DNA of 33,311 nucleotides from Hofstenia miamia. Taxonomy: Eukaryota; Xenacoelomorpha; Acoela; Hofsteniidae. Of this stretch, positions 1 to 11,797 are shown piece after piece (the stretch's first letter is position 1; every line of letters starts with the position of its first letter). The translations under genes were made by a program, and so were the position numbers. The notes under the pieces are model-generated. The model was not told where the DNA came from. It was given only the letters and a program-made list of their open reading frames with translations, and ran no database searches. The stretch spans positions 439,216 to 472,526 of the forward strand of contig CABFPE010000057.1 of the NCBI GenBank assembly GCA_900660155.1, given 5' to 3'.

Positions 1-66
1 ATATACATTTATTTACATATATATACATATATACATATTTATACACATATATACATATATATACGC

Positions 67-98
<32 letters not shown>

Positions 99-320
99 GT
101 ATATATACATATATATACATACACATATATATATACATATACATGTACATATACATATATATACATATACATATATACATACATATACATATATACATAT
201 ATACATATACACATATATATACAAATATATATATATATATATATACAAATACATATATACATATATAAATATATATAAATATATATACATATATATACAT
301 ATATATATATTCATATATAC

Positions 321-391
<71 letters not shown>

Positions 392-392
392 A
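1..392. repeat. TA / TACATA microsatellite
   Basis: Almost pure alternating pyrimidine-purine sequence made of (TA)n mixed with ATACAT and ACATAT units. It runs from the window edge to about 392 and ends in an uninterrupted (TA)n run at about 330-374. Open frames on both strands here encode only Tyr/Ile/His/Met/Val strings and are by-products of the repeat. Confidence 0.97.
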
Positions 393-1944
393 TTTATTCC
401 CATTAAGAGGAGACAGACAGAAACACACCATTGAAAACATTTTTTATTGCACAGAAAGAAAAATCTCTTAACTGTTGTAGGCATAAAAAATTTGTTTTTT
501 CGAAAGATTTCTGGTTCAGATTTTCTCGTTCAATATTGAATTCTAGTTTCCCTGAGGCCTTCTAATAGATAACATTACTATATTTCACACTTAAATAGCA
601 GTAATTTTGTTCAGTTTTAAAGTACATGTATTTAGAAATAAATTGGATTACGATTTGAAAGTAAATGTATATGTTTATTGTGGATACAACCAGGTCCTGA
701 TGCAACCTATATACTTTCGTTTTCACTACCCTGTGTGTTAGTACAAGACCTACTTAATTATATTTTCTAAAATACTTGTTATATTCTACCAAAATGGTGA
801 ATATCCACCAACTATGTTTCGGAATTTTTGTAAATAAACAAACAAAACTCACCGCAGTTTTCGAAATAAACAACTGTGTACGTAAAAACAATTAACACAA
901 ATAATAAAGACTTCCCAGAAAAATACGACTAAATACATCTGTCAGTACAACATGTTCTGAACAAAATGTAGACACATCTAGATCATGTTAGAGCAGCGAG
1001 AAGGTCGTTAATTTTTGTAAATATAATATTTTTCAGGATTTTTAAATATCGGTTAAAATTGGCATGTAAAAAGACAGACAGTAAACTTAAAATTTACTAA
1101 GTCTATTACGAAGGAATGCCAAGCAACCGATAGTTAAGAAGACGTTTTTAATTATATTAACTGTACCTTCCAGGAAATGCATATATTCTCTGTATATTTT
1201 TTAATTGATGGTAAAATCCAGATTTAATCATGAACATATATTTGTGGGAAAGACTTGATGTAAGAAATCAATTAATGGAAACAGTGAAGCACGCCAAACA
1301 CAATGCTGCATGTACCCAGTCTCCTACATATATATGAAGATGTGCTTTCTGCTTGTACTAATTCAGGTTTCTATGAAAGTTTTCTATTAGTTAACATACT
1401 AATAAGAAATATTCACTTGAGCTTTATTGAAAGGAGTTGTGTTTGACAGAATTTTGAGTGATTATATTTTGATTGCAGTAGCATGACGCATGACTCCACC
1501 TTCAAATTCACTGAGGAGATTTTTAATTATACACGAAAGCAGCCCGCCATTGAACTTCATATATTCTATATTTTCCATGGGGATTAAAATTAATTAATGT
1601 ATATTTCATAATAGCAGTATGCTTCTGGAATTTTTTATATGCTGTATTTATATTTGAGGAATGTGTCAATAATAAAGGATATATGCATCCATGTCATCAT
1701 TGGATAAATTCTCAAGCTGTTTCGTTATTCTAGTTATGGAGTCAAATGGAATACTTAATGAAATAAACTGAAATATTTTATAAATCTATATAATTTTGTC
1801 TCCATAGCTAGCCATCGCATTTGATAGTATTCAACATTTGCTAATAGAATATTTTTATGAATGTCAAGTTTTAATAGCATCCTGAGCAATATATTAATTG
1901 AAATCATAAGCACATCAATCGTTTTAGAGCCCCTTGTTTTTCAT
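393..1944. other. AT-rich intergenic DNA, no gene seen
   Basis: No open frame with recognisable protein character, no RNA gene and no inverted terminal repeats were found. Stops are frequent in all frames. Confidence 0.6.
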
Positions 1945-3285
1945 TAGGTGTTCCCAAAAATTCGTCATCTGATTTCTTCTTCTCAGCATGGAAGCCTTCC
2001 AGTTTGTTCTAACATCACCAACTTGCTCACACTGATCGAAACTGCTATCTTCCCTCCGATCGTAATAATCCTAGTTGCATTATCTTTCTTGACATTTCTA
2101 AAGCTTTTCATTGGCTCCCTCATTCTATTCTTCTTGACAAGTTACGTTTATTTGACTTTGATACTGATTTCATTGAATTTTTCCAGTCTTATCTAACCAA
2201 ACGTCATCAATGTGTCAAGATCAATTCATCGATCTCTTCCCCAGTTCTTGTAGCTACTGGCACCTCTCAAGGTTCTATGTTTGATGTTCTTTTCTTCTTT
2301 GTTGACATTAATCACCTCCCTCAATCTGTTCTCAACTTGTTGTGTTTACTGTATGTCGATGACAATGTGTTTTTTGACTTTGGCATTACTTTTGCCTCCA
2401 ATATTTTATTTGATCTTGAGATGTTATCTATTTGGTCTTCTGTTTTCCATCTTTATTTTAGTGCTACCAAGACTTGTGCCATTTCCTTATCAGTGTCTCC
2501 CCCAATGGATCTACCTCCCCCAAGTGAAATTTTCTTTTCATCATACTCATTTTGGAGTTCAATTTGCTGCCAACTTAAATTGGACTGGACATGTGTCCTT
2601 GCGTCCCGTAAAGCTAAGTCCGTTTCTTTGCCCTCTTTAATACTGTTCCCTTCAATAACTCATCTGCTGTGAAGCTCTCGTTGTTGAAGTCCATTCCTTG
2701 TGCTATTCTTCTCTATGCTTCTCCCTGTTGGTGGCCGTCTCGTGCCTTGTTCTACTCTTTGGAAAGATTTCAGAAACGTGATTTTAAATTGATTTCTCTC
2801 TTACCATAGAAAGAAGCACTGCTTAAATTCTCCACTCTCCCGCGGTCACTTCACTTTCATGCCTGTGATCTCCTTCTGCTCAATGGCTTACTAACTCGCA
2901 ATCTGTATCTGTATCTTGATCCATTTGATTTTATATCATTATCAAATTCCCACGCTACTCACTCTGATGGTGTTACCACGTTCTCTGTTCGTTGTCTTAA
3001 GAAACATCGTACCATTCACAACGTTTTTTAATCGTGCTTATGCTTCGGCTAATGTCCTCCTGAATCTAAACCCCCCAACTGCTATTGAATTTTTTCCTCG
3101 CTTTCGTGCTTTGAGAAATCTCTGTAGTTTTTCCTCATCGCTGATCGGTTCTATCAATTTGTTTACTCGTCCATCTGTTCCTACTTCATCTCCTGTGACA
3201 GCCCTCGTTGCCGAAAAACTTGATTTTTGCATTGTTTGTTTTTGCTGACCTAATAAAGTGTTTTATTATTATTATTATTATTATT
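1945..3285 (+). pseudogene. Degenerate non-LTR retrotransposon RT fragment (jockey/CR1-like group)
   Basis: This is a 5'-truncated, decayed copy of the RT and C-terminal region of a LINE ORF2. One frame is continuous from about 2070 to 2672. It carries RT motif A as LDISKAF (about 2088), then FFQSYLTKRHQCVKINSSIS, a damaged motif B (TGTSQGS, with Ser in place of the Pro of PQG) and the catalytic box as YVDD in CLLYVDD (about 2349). After about 2600 the match to a typical LINE tail moves between frames: LLYASPCWWPSRA at about 2700, ACDLLLLN at about 2860, and NRAYASANVLLNLNPPTAIE at about 3030. Several frameshifts and stops are therefore present. The endonuclease domain is absent. The copy ends in a polyadenylation signal and (ATT)n, so its 3' end is intact. 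Membership of the non-LTR class is clear. The clade is not, and the left boundary is approximate. Confidence 0.85.
3252..3285 (+). repeat. AATAAA signal and (ATT)n tail of the LINE fragment
   Basis: AATAAA at 3252-3257 is followed by GTGTTTT and then about seven ATT units. A short 3' microsatellite in place of poly(A) is typical of CR1/L2/jockey-like elements. It marks the 3' end of the fragment that starts near 1945. Confidence 0.85.
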
Positions 3286-3660
3286 TCAAAGATCTTTTCA
3301 TTCTGAAGAACGCAGTATGCAGTTGTTTATAATTTTGAATAGAAAACCGCTTTTTTAACTAAGCACTAAAGGACTGCTTGACTAAAATTGTTTATTCCAT
3401 TGAGTGTTCAATTTGTCGATCCCGATCTAGTTAAGTGAAATATATTTCCATTCTTTTACATCTATTTCTGGTCCCACAGCAGGCACAATAATTGAAATGC
3501 AGGACCCTGGTTGGAATACAATACCAAATACAGTAAATTAGTCAGTCTCGATTAAAATTGAAAAGCTGGTCCTTGTCCTACAGAACCAGTATGCACTCGG
3601 CCGTATGAAATTGCGATGAAAAGAAGATCACTGACAAGCAGTTGTGACCTCAGTCTGCAA

Positions 3661-3865
3661 CCGGTGCTGCTTGATTGAGCGCGTTCCAACTTTGATTTTA
3701 TGTAGCGTTACATAAACAGGTGTTTGAGTACATACAGTTTTCCCAATTTTGCAAATACAAAANCCGGTGCTGCTTGATTGAGCGCGTTCAAACTTTGATT
3801 TTATGTAGCTTTACATAAACAGGTGTTTGAGTACATACAGTTTTCCCAATTTTGCAAATACAAAA
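3661..3865. repeat. 102-bp direct duplication around a single N (assembly join)
   Basis: Bases 3661-3762 and 3764-3865 are the same 102-bp sequence with two substitutions (GTTCCAAC/GTTCAAAC and AGCGTTAC/AGCTTTAC). They are separated only by the N at 3763. Overlapping contig ends that were not merged, possibly two alleles, are a better explanation than a genuine tandem repeat. Confidence 0.85.
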
Positions 3866-4412
3866 TGTTTAAGAAATGAAGGAAATTATTATCTATTTCT
3901 ATTGGCGGTCAGTTTTCGATACTTAATTTTGATTGATATGCTTGATGAAATAAGATATACACTATAAAGAACAAGGGGTTTCAATTGTTTTAATACAGAA
4001 ATTAAGAATATAGTTAAAAAATCTTATTTTCTGCGAAGTCAATAATTTCCTTCTAATTTTACTTCTAATACTCACTCTCCAAATGGATGTGAATGTGACT
4101 CATCTACTAAAATATTATAATACTAAAATGCGTTTGCATATCCCCTCCGCCCCTGACCTCACTCATGCCACACTTTGTGCATTGTCATAACTTATATTAC
4201 TGATCTTCCTTAAAAATTGTGTAATGGCGGGTATTCTGCGGGAAACTAATGCAATTTTGCTTAAATATTAACTTAGCTAGTTAATGCTTTCCTGAATTAT
4301 GCATAAAATATTGTCTATGTACATGCCTGTTAGAATTATTTTAGGCTATGGGCTTCTCAAGCATATGTACCGGTACGTCTTGACAAATGAAATCGAACGC
4401 AACTTGAGGCCA
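3866..4412. other. AT-rich intergenic DNA, no gene seen
   Basis: Nothing coding is visible. The only local structure noted is a 10-bp palindrome GTACCGGTAC near 4368. Confidence 0.55.
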
Positions 4413-4553
4413 TTAACCTTAAACACCCCTGAGATTTTTGAAAAACTTTCATGATCCTATAAAAAAGATTTAAACGCTTATTGCTCAAAAACTATTTATG
4501 TTGTGCGCAATGTGAAACAACCACATGATAGAGGAGAGTCTCCTCTTTTTTTT
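4413..4553. repeat. Diverged tandem repeat, copy A
   Basis: About 140 bp beginning TTAACCTTAAAC and running through TTTTTGAAAAA, TTTCATGAT and TTATTGCTCAAAAA. It ends in an inverted repeat, AGAGGAGA-G-TCTCCTCT (4530-4546), followed by a T run. It aligns along its length with copy B at 4871-5012, by eye at about 75% identity. The 458-bp spacing and the divergence point to an old duplication or an interspersed repeat family. Confidence 0.75.
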
Positions 4554-4870
4554 CGCAGTCGGCTCCACCATCTCTGACTTTGCGCACGGCACGCCTCAGT
4601 GGGTTTGAAACATCTTTGCAAATATCAACAAACAGTCAAAGTTCTTTGTTGCCTTCATGGTCTCAAAACCTTTTAAATACATGAACAATACTTATGTAGA
4701 GAAATTGAATCTTTAGCAAAAATTCGAAATTTTCAAAGAAAAAAAAAATTTTTTGCTAATTTTTGTTTTGTTTCAATTAATGAGTGGCTCTGTTAACTGA
4801 AAAAACAATGCACATGTATGCATTCCTAAAGTTCAAAACATCCATTTAGAGAATAATGTAAAATATATAT

Positions 4871-5012
4871 TTAACCTTAAACTGTCTTGGAGTTTTTGAA
4901 AAATTTTCATGATTCTCTAAAAAAATTTTTAAACCCTTATTGCTCAAAAATTTTAAAGCTATACTCAATCTGAAAACACTACTGGCTAGAAGAAAGTCTC
5001 TTCTTTCTTTTT
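4871..5012. repeat. Diverged tandem repeat, copy B
   Basis: Partner of the 4413-4553 repeat, with the same order of blocks. It has its own hairpin, AGAAGA-loop-TCTTCT (4988-5004), followed by T-rich sequence. On the minus strand this copy is open for 62 codons, and copy A read in the matching frame gives a similar peptide interrupted by stops. The family could therefore once have been coding. I do not recognise the peptide. Confidence 0.72.
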
Positions 5013-5221
5013 GGTTTCTAAATTTTTCATTCACGAAATTTCCTCAAAGATAGTCAAGATTTTTTGAAAATATATGAATAAATTTTGCATGGAAGTAAAT
5101 TATTATTCTGTATATCTCTCTATACGTACACATAATTACTTTTCGGTTTTTGAACTAGACAGTAGTATTGGTATTGATATATAATGTATATTGTTATATC
5201 GCTTTTCAATACTAATTTGGC

Positions 5222-5503
5222 AAAGCGTGGTTCATAGAGGGTATTACACTGCCTCAAAACGGTTGTAAACAATATCAGGTGCAAATTTTTGTACTTGATA
5301 CATTAAATTCCAAGAGATGTCTCATTATGACCANTTATTTGTGGCTAAATTTTTTATTATGGTTTCTAGTTCATTTGCATTTACGAGTCTNAAAGCGTGG
5401 TTCATAGAGGGTATTACACTGCCTCAAAACGGTTGTAAACAATATCAGGTGCAAATTTTTGTACTTGATACATTAAATTCCAAGAGATGTCTCATTATGA
5501 CCA
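5222..5503. repeat. 112-bp direct duplication flanking two single-N joins
   Basis: Bases 5222-5333 recur at 5392-5503 with no difference that I could see. Between them lie an N (5334), a 56-bp unique piece and a second N (5391). The arrangement looks like a small contig placed between two overlapping contig ends, so at least one copy is probably artefactual. An open frame spanning the Ns has no biological meaning. Confidence 0.85.
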
Positions 5504-8500
5504 ATAAATATGAAGAGCTTTGCTTATGCATCTAACTCTTCAGACTTAAATTTAATGAACAGCTTCTTGTGAAAGAATCTGAGAAATAAAGTTAACTGGT
5601 ACTCAACGAAAAATGCCTTTCTCCTTTGAATCAGGGCAATTGCAATCCGCTGTGGCAAAAAAATAGTATTGGAGCATGAAAATGCCTCAGACTTGGAAAA
5701 AGAATTTTTGGTGACAATACTTCATACAAGTAAACTATAAGTGTTATGGTGGTTAGACGACGAGTTAAAAGGTATGTTCAAAAACCAAATTGAATGGCTT
5801 GATTTGCTCCGTTAAAAAAATAATCCGACTTGATCTAGTGTAGATCAGAAATATCGTTTTTAGAGTGACTTCACTACATTGCTTCATTGCTTAAGATTAG
5901 GTACCATTTCTCTACGATACAATACATGTGTTTGTGAACCAGAAACGACTCTAGCATTTGCATATCAACCTAAACTTGTCAACTAGCAGTAATTTCTAAT
6001 CTCGGCTCGGTTCGTCACATAAAATCTTTCAATAAGGCTAATTTCAGCTGGACATTTCTTTAAAATTATTGAGCTTTCAGAATTTTTTACATTGCTCTTC
6101 CCATTATTTAATAAACATTTCTAAAATAATATTATAATAAAAGCATATTGAATGCAAAAATAAGAAAAATCGGCAAAATCACATTTCCAAGCAGTACTAT
6201 AAATTTGATTTATTTAAAAAGGTTCGTTTTGGGCTAGTCGTATATCCAATACTCTGCTCAAGCTCGGCCAGGCTCGCCTCGGCTCGTTGACACGTCTGTA
6301 ATTAAATAAACTCACATTTTTCACTCATAAATTTCATATTGTTATGCAAGTTACTCTAGTATTAAATTTCGTATGCGAAAATTAATTAGTAGTGCGATAA
6401 ATAAATATTTAAGTTAATCGGATATTTGTATTATTGCTCATTCTAAAAATATTGATTTTAAAAATGTTCAAAATAATTTTTTAGAGAAAAACATAATTCA
6501 TTTGTGGTTGAAATATTGTTGTCATGAATGTAACGGTATTTTGCAGGAAGAATCTGCTTTCAAACACGAAATCTGATGTTTGACGCAATAGCAAAACAAA
6601 TGTTATTATATTTATTGTCGATTCGCCTGACATAACTTCTGAAAACACTATCTAATCCATTTATCTCAATCCAATTTACTTTTTCAATCAATTTCGCAGT
6701 TTTAATAATACCAGACTTATTTACCAAAAGCATTTCTGACGAAACGAATAAATATTAGCAAATGGATAAGGAGGTAAAATGTTCGGACAATTTTACAATG
6801 TGGCAATTAACCTTATGCATTGCATTTGAGGTTTACATTATAAAACATGGAGGCGTGAAAATTTAGATTGCTTATTGAGCTAGAAGATTGTACGTCATTA
6901 TCAAAATTATTAACACATAGTCTCGTAGCGAGGGGGTTACATGCCATCCTGCTTGAAAAAAATGCTATGATATAAGAAATGGTCTCAGTTTAAGCTTAGT
7001 TTAGAGAAGGCCATAAATACATAAGTGGATAACACTTTCCGTAAAGCCTGCTACACGTATGCCAATAAACACACATATAAAAATACGTTTAATATTTAAA
7101 AATATTGAGAACCAAGTGTGATAGCGGATTTGTTTCTGGAGGAATGAAAAAGCAGATGTATACTGGATTATTAAAAATTTAGTATACACCGCAAATTCGA
7201 ATTCATTTTCTAAGTTTGGCATCACGAAAACTGTCTGATAAAATCAATTTTTCTCAAAACAGCTGATCAAATAAATAAACAATACAGTTGAATACCAAAG
7301 ATACAATGGCTATTTCAACTACTCGTTAATCAGATTTGAAAATAAACAATTGGGTGTATTTTAGGAAAATTAATAATTGAAGTTTCTCAAAATTAAGGTA
7401 GAGATACCTTGCCTTCAAGTAGCTAGATATAAATTTTTTCCAATGCAATTAACTATGTTTCATTGTAGAAATAACTGGTTCGTTATCAGTAAGCAAACAT
7501 AGTTCGATATCTAAGAATTGTCAGGCAGGAATGTATTGATTTCCAACCAGTCTATTCCTAAATTGCTCAATTGGTAATCTATAAAAGAAATATGCCTTCC
7601 AGTTCCAGTGATTTCACTTTTTATAGCATTGTTTAAATTTTATTTACAAATGCTTGTATACAAAAAAATAATTACTTTATGCATTTAGAATAATAGAGCG
7701 GATGTAAAAGTAATTGGAAATTATCCCAAAGATAAAAACTGAACGGCACATGTATGGAATATAAAAAATTCATAAAAAATATGACAAGTGGAATTTAAAA
7801 GAACTGTGAATTTCTTTAGCTGAAGTTTCATGAGACAAACAGTAATACCAGTTTGCTTCCGAATTATCAATGACAATTGATATTTATTTTAACACATTAT
7901 GTCATTGTGACTTGGAAAAAGTAATTCTTTGAAAATTTTTTATAAGAAAATATTCTGGATTGTGATTAAGATCAAGGTTACAGCAAATATTATGCATTAC
8001 ATATTTAGAGATGTGATTTTGCTATAGCCTTAGTATTTTAAAATACTAATGAAGCCGGGTATATCCCGAGTCTCTAGTTAATGAAAGTGCAAAAATACGC
8101 TTAAAATATAATAAAATTACAAAAAATAAAAATTACGAATGGTTTATGATTGTAATGAAAATATTACTTTTCTTAAATATATATTTGTACATGTTTTTAA
8201 AAAATATTTTCTAGAACAAAAAATCGTTTACTAATGGGTCTCGATTTTTTCTAAAATTTCAAGAATAAATATAGTTTGCGATATAAAACAAATGTAATTT
8301 ACCAAATATTCGCTGCTATAGTATATAACATCAAAATACTATACATTGTAATCCACGACAATTTTAACTGCTACGATCAAGTTATTTAAAGGCAATTTTA
8401 TAAGTGAATAATTAAAGTTTTCCATAATCGTTATTATCAGTAAACTTATAAGCTAGGTTATTTACAAAGAAAGAATTTCGGAAATTCATGATCATATTAC

Positions 8501-8765
8501 ATTGTGATATTTACAATTCTACTATAAAGTATTCCAAGTTCAAGTAAATCTACAAATCTTTACACTATTGTATTATTTGTGTGCAGTCCATGCTGGCATT
8601 AAATAGGGCGTTAACAAGTTTTCTATGCAAATTGTAAATAATGTGGAAAATGTTTTGTCCCTAAAATACTACAACAGTAAGCGGATTCCAAACCATTTAA
8701 TTTGGTTAACATTTCCAAAACATTTAGTTTGATTACTTAACGTATAAATTTGGAAAAGTTCCATG
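5504..8765. other. Long AT-rich gene-poor stretch
   Basis: No convincing exon was found on either strand. A hydrophobic minus-strand frame at 7001-7225 has no clear splice context. The only compositional outliers are two GC-rich patches built from GCTCGG words: CTCGGCTCGG at about 6001 and 6259-6298. The second resembles sequence near 20906. Confidence 0.55.
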
Positions 8766-8946
8766 CAGGGTTGTACTCCTAAGTAATTGACAAGAGGGGG
8801 GGGGTTCTTATCTTGAGTTTTGCATTTTATGATATATTTTGACCATAATTTTTATTCTCAACAAATAAGATCCAAACCGTGAATACTAATATAAATTTAA
8901 CAAGGGAGGCTGAGTCTCCCTGAGCACCACTTCGAGTATACCCCTG
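8766..8946. mobile_element. Possible hAT-like MITE relic
   Basis: A 181-bp segment opens with CAGGGTTGTACTC and closes with GAGTATACCCCTG. Its reverse complement (CAGGGGTATACTC) pairs with the left end over about 13 bp with few mismatches. Terminal CAGGG is common in hAT elements. No matching 8-bp flanking duplication is present (GTTCCATG on the left, AATGTCTG on the right), so this is either an old, decayed insertion or chance similarity. Confidence 0.35.
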
Positions 8947-9238
8947 AATGTCTGTTGGACAGTGCCACTACAAATTGAATTGTTGGATATTTGAGAAATG
9001 ATTTTTTCAGTTTTTAGTCTAGCAGTCAAATTTATAGTCGGAGTGAAAATCACTTGTTGTTATTTAAAAACAAAATGAACCAACTCATTTGTTCTACTGA
9101 TATATATATTAAAGATCCAAAGGGAGGTCTCTCTAATCTTTGCACACATAAAAACTGTTTTTAGGTACGACTTTGGAATTTGCAAAACTTCAATTGAAGT
9201 TGGCGACAGCTACATAGGGAGGAATTTTAGGAATACTC

Positions 9239-9240
<2 letters not shown>

Positions 9241-9291
<51 letters not shown>
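9241..9291. repeat. (TA)n microsatellite
   Basis: About 25 uninterrupted TA dinucleotides within ordinary AT-rich DNA. Confidence 0.95.
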
Positions 9292-9295
<4 letters not shown>

Positions 9296-9814
9296 TTGTT
9301 TAAAAATGTGTGCATAGCGATTAATCATTACATGTAAAGATATAAATTTCTTCTACCTTAGTGAAATATTCCTTTATTTCTCTTTCTAAGCACTGCATCT
9401 TCAGGCCAAATGCAACTCCGGTTGCAATAGCATAGGACCTTAACCGTGCTATCCCTTACAAAATTTGTTCATTATTCCAATATTAACATCTGAGTAGTAA
9501 ACAGCTGAGTAATACTAAGGATCATTATTTGATACCTACTTGAATAATAATTGCAGACACTCTTCGGTGTCCATATAAGAACGACATTTAAATGAAAAAC
9601 AATTAAATCGAATTATCGAAATTTTATCATTGCAGATCAGCTCTGTCATCTTAAACGCTTCTTCTCAATTGCGACATTTTAATATAACTTAGCATTTCAG
9701 ACGACAACTATTGATTATAAGAGATGTTCTTCATGAGCAATTGTGCAATTACACACATCAATCAAAGTTTTAACGTCATTCTAATTATGATGCATTTGCA
9801 GCTCCTTTTAAATT

Positions 9815-10025
9815 GTAATTACCAACAAATACAAAAAAAATTGAAAAATATTGGGAAAAGTGTGAAAATAAATCAATACACAGACTATTGTAGACAGCAA
9901 AACAAAGGAGATATTCATGGTAATTACCAACAAATAGCAAAAAAATTGGAAAAATATTGGGAAAAGTGTGAAAATAAATCAATACACAGACTATTGTAGA
10001 CAGCAAAACAAAGGAGATATTCATG
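9815..10025. repeat. Two-copy tandem duplication, unit about 105 bp
   Basis: Unit 1 (9815-9919) and unit 2 (9920-10025) both start GTAATTACCAACAAATA and end AGGAGATATTCATG. They differ only by one or two small changes in the A-rich stretch (ACAAAAAAAATTG versus GCAAAAAAATTGG). No N separates them, unlike the duplications at assembly joins, so this is probably a genuine recent tandem duplication. The open frames over it on both strands follow from the repeat and show no protein family. Confidence 0.9.
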
Positions 10026-11574
10026 GGTGGAGCCTTTACTGTTTGTCAATCGCATAGTATCTTTAAATCAGTAAAACGTGCTTAAATTGAATTTTCTTAG
10101 TAATTTTTTTCCTAAACTAACCGCATCACTACAAAATTAGAAATACACATGTTAGTATAAAAATCTGGTAAATTCCGTAACCCTATTAAACTTTAGTGAT
10201 TACTACTAAAAATTTTGTGGAGTTTACTTGATGAATTTTCCTAAGATTTAGTATGATTCATAATTTTTTACTAAATATCTGCTCATTTAATGTATGAAAT
10301 TTTTTTAATAAGGACATAGCCTTTCTATTTTTGTGAAAACTTATAAGTATGGTTAGTGAAAAATGAGAAAATATAGTAAACAAAAAAAATTCTACGTGAT
10401 AATTCAGAAATGAACTCTAAAATTACCAATAGTTAACACGAATATTTAATTGATTTCAAAAAATCACAATTTTTTTTTATTTTACCACACAATAAAAAAT
10501 AATGTTACATTGCATTTCTGAAATTTCTAGTTTGATAGTACTGATATGAGGAATATTTGTGCAAAGTATTTATATTATAATCCACTTCAGATTTCGAAAA
10601 GAGGGGGAAAAAACGCTTCTCCAGGCCTGGGCAATCGATGAAGCTCAGGTCAAATAAGGTTAAACAAAAATACCATAATGTCAATTTTATAGGCTACATG
10701 TACAGCATGTTAATAAAGATATAATACCAACGCAATTTTTGCAAATAATTATTAGTTATATTTTGCATTTGTTTAAAATGTTAGAGTGCTTCAACATTAT
10801 TATTCAAAATTTTTGAATTAGCATGTTTAAAATATGTGTATACATATTTGTATATTTCAAGAAAGCAATTGACTTGATATCAGAAAGTATTTAGTTCGTT
10901 TCCATTCTAACACAACCTTGCCCTCCCTACTCTTCCAAAGCAATTAGCTCTCCAAGCAAAAATCATGTCAAGTAGATTCCAATCCATGCAGCAAAACCAA
11001 AAACATTGTGTAAAAATATTCGTTTATTATTATATGCTCATGTCCATATGTTTGTAAGTGTCTTTAGTTAATTTACGTAAATTATACAATTTTATTTGCA
11101 TATAAAAAAGCATTTCGGCCAGAGATGTGCTTACAGAAATGTGATGCTTTAAATTTGAAACCACTCTTGATAATCGGCATAAAATGCTTCCCAGTATTGC
11201 TTACTTCAATTGTTGTATGTAATTTAAAAATAGTTTAGTGATACACAGATATCGTTTTTAAACAATATATTCTAAAAACAGTAACCATTTTTGATAAGTA
11301 AGAAAGCCCTGGCGGGCCCTAAACTTTCGGATTCAGTGAATTTAAGTAATGTTTACTTCCAAAATGTACTTTGATTCTTAGATATTGATATAGGGAATAA
11401 TTTGGAAGCAAGTATTGTTGTTAAAAATTTTCCAACACTGAATTAAGGCTGACATTCTACGCTTTGTTTGCTAAAAACATATTTTTAACAAGTTATAACT
11501 TATGTTTATATATCTATAAACCAAGATCTTCACTTGTTATTAAAACTGTAATGAAAACATTTTTCTAGACTGTA
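10026..11574. other. AT-rich intergenic DNA, no gene seen
   Basis: No open frame or repeat boundary that I could support. Short G-rich spots near 10604 and 11307 have no recognisable context. Confidence 0.55.
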
Positions 11575-11582
11575 GGTGCAAG

Positions 11583-11789
11583 CAGTGGCGTACGCAGGGG
11601 GGACATGGTGGATTGTCCCCCGTCAGGTTTCCAAATTTGATTTTGACAGCATAAATCAAAAATTTTTTCGTAAAAAATTGAAAAATTTAAAATCTAGGAT
11701 CGTAAAATGCATTTTTAGGGTCTATTTTCTCAATATTTTCAAAAATGACGTTGATGTCCCCCCGTCAGAAATTCCTGCGTATGCCCCTG
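11583..11789. mobile_element. hAT-type MITE with 8-bp target-site duplication
   Basis: A 207-bp non-autonomous DNA transposon. The left terminus is CAGTGGCGTACGCAGG. The right terminus, reverse-complemented, is CAGGGGCATACGCAGG, so the 16-bp terminal inverted repeats (TIRs) match at 14 positions. Perfect 8-bp direct repeats GGTGCAAG flank it at 11575-11582 and 11790-11797. The 8-bp duplication and the CAG(T/G)GGCGTA terminus are diagnostic of the hAT superfamily. A second similarity, GTCCCCCGTCAG against GTCCCCCCGTCAG, lies just inside each end in the same orientation. There is no transposase, so movement would depend on an autonomous hAT elsewhere. The preserved TSD suggests a fairly recent insertion. 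Open frames across it are incidental. Confidence 0.88.
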
Positions 11790-11797
11790 GGTGCAAG

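Noticed and set aside
13..471. Open frames of 95-133 codons over the left-end repeat
   Set aside because: They translate a TA/CATA microsatellite into Tyr/Ile/His/Met strings on both strands. They are repeat artefacts.
4530..4553. Hairpin followed by a T run, resembling a bacterial terminator
   Set aside because: The context is eukaryotic with no adjacent short RNA gene. It is treated as part of a diverged repeat.
7001..7225. Hydrophobic minus-strand frame, 74 codons, considered as a later exon of the gene at 12.7 kb
   Set aside because: AT-rich DNA readily encodes hydrophobic strings. Splice sites in the right phase were not found and no family is recognisable.
9815..10025. CRISPR-like repeat
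   Set aside because: There are only two adjacent 105-bp units with no spacers, in an animal genome.
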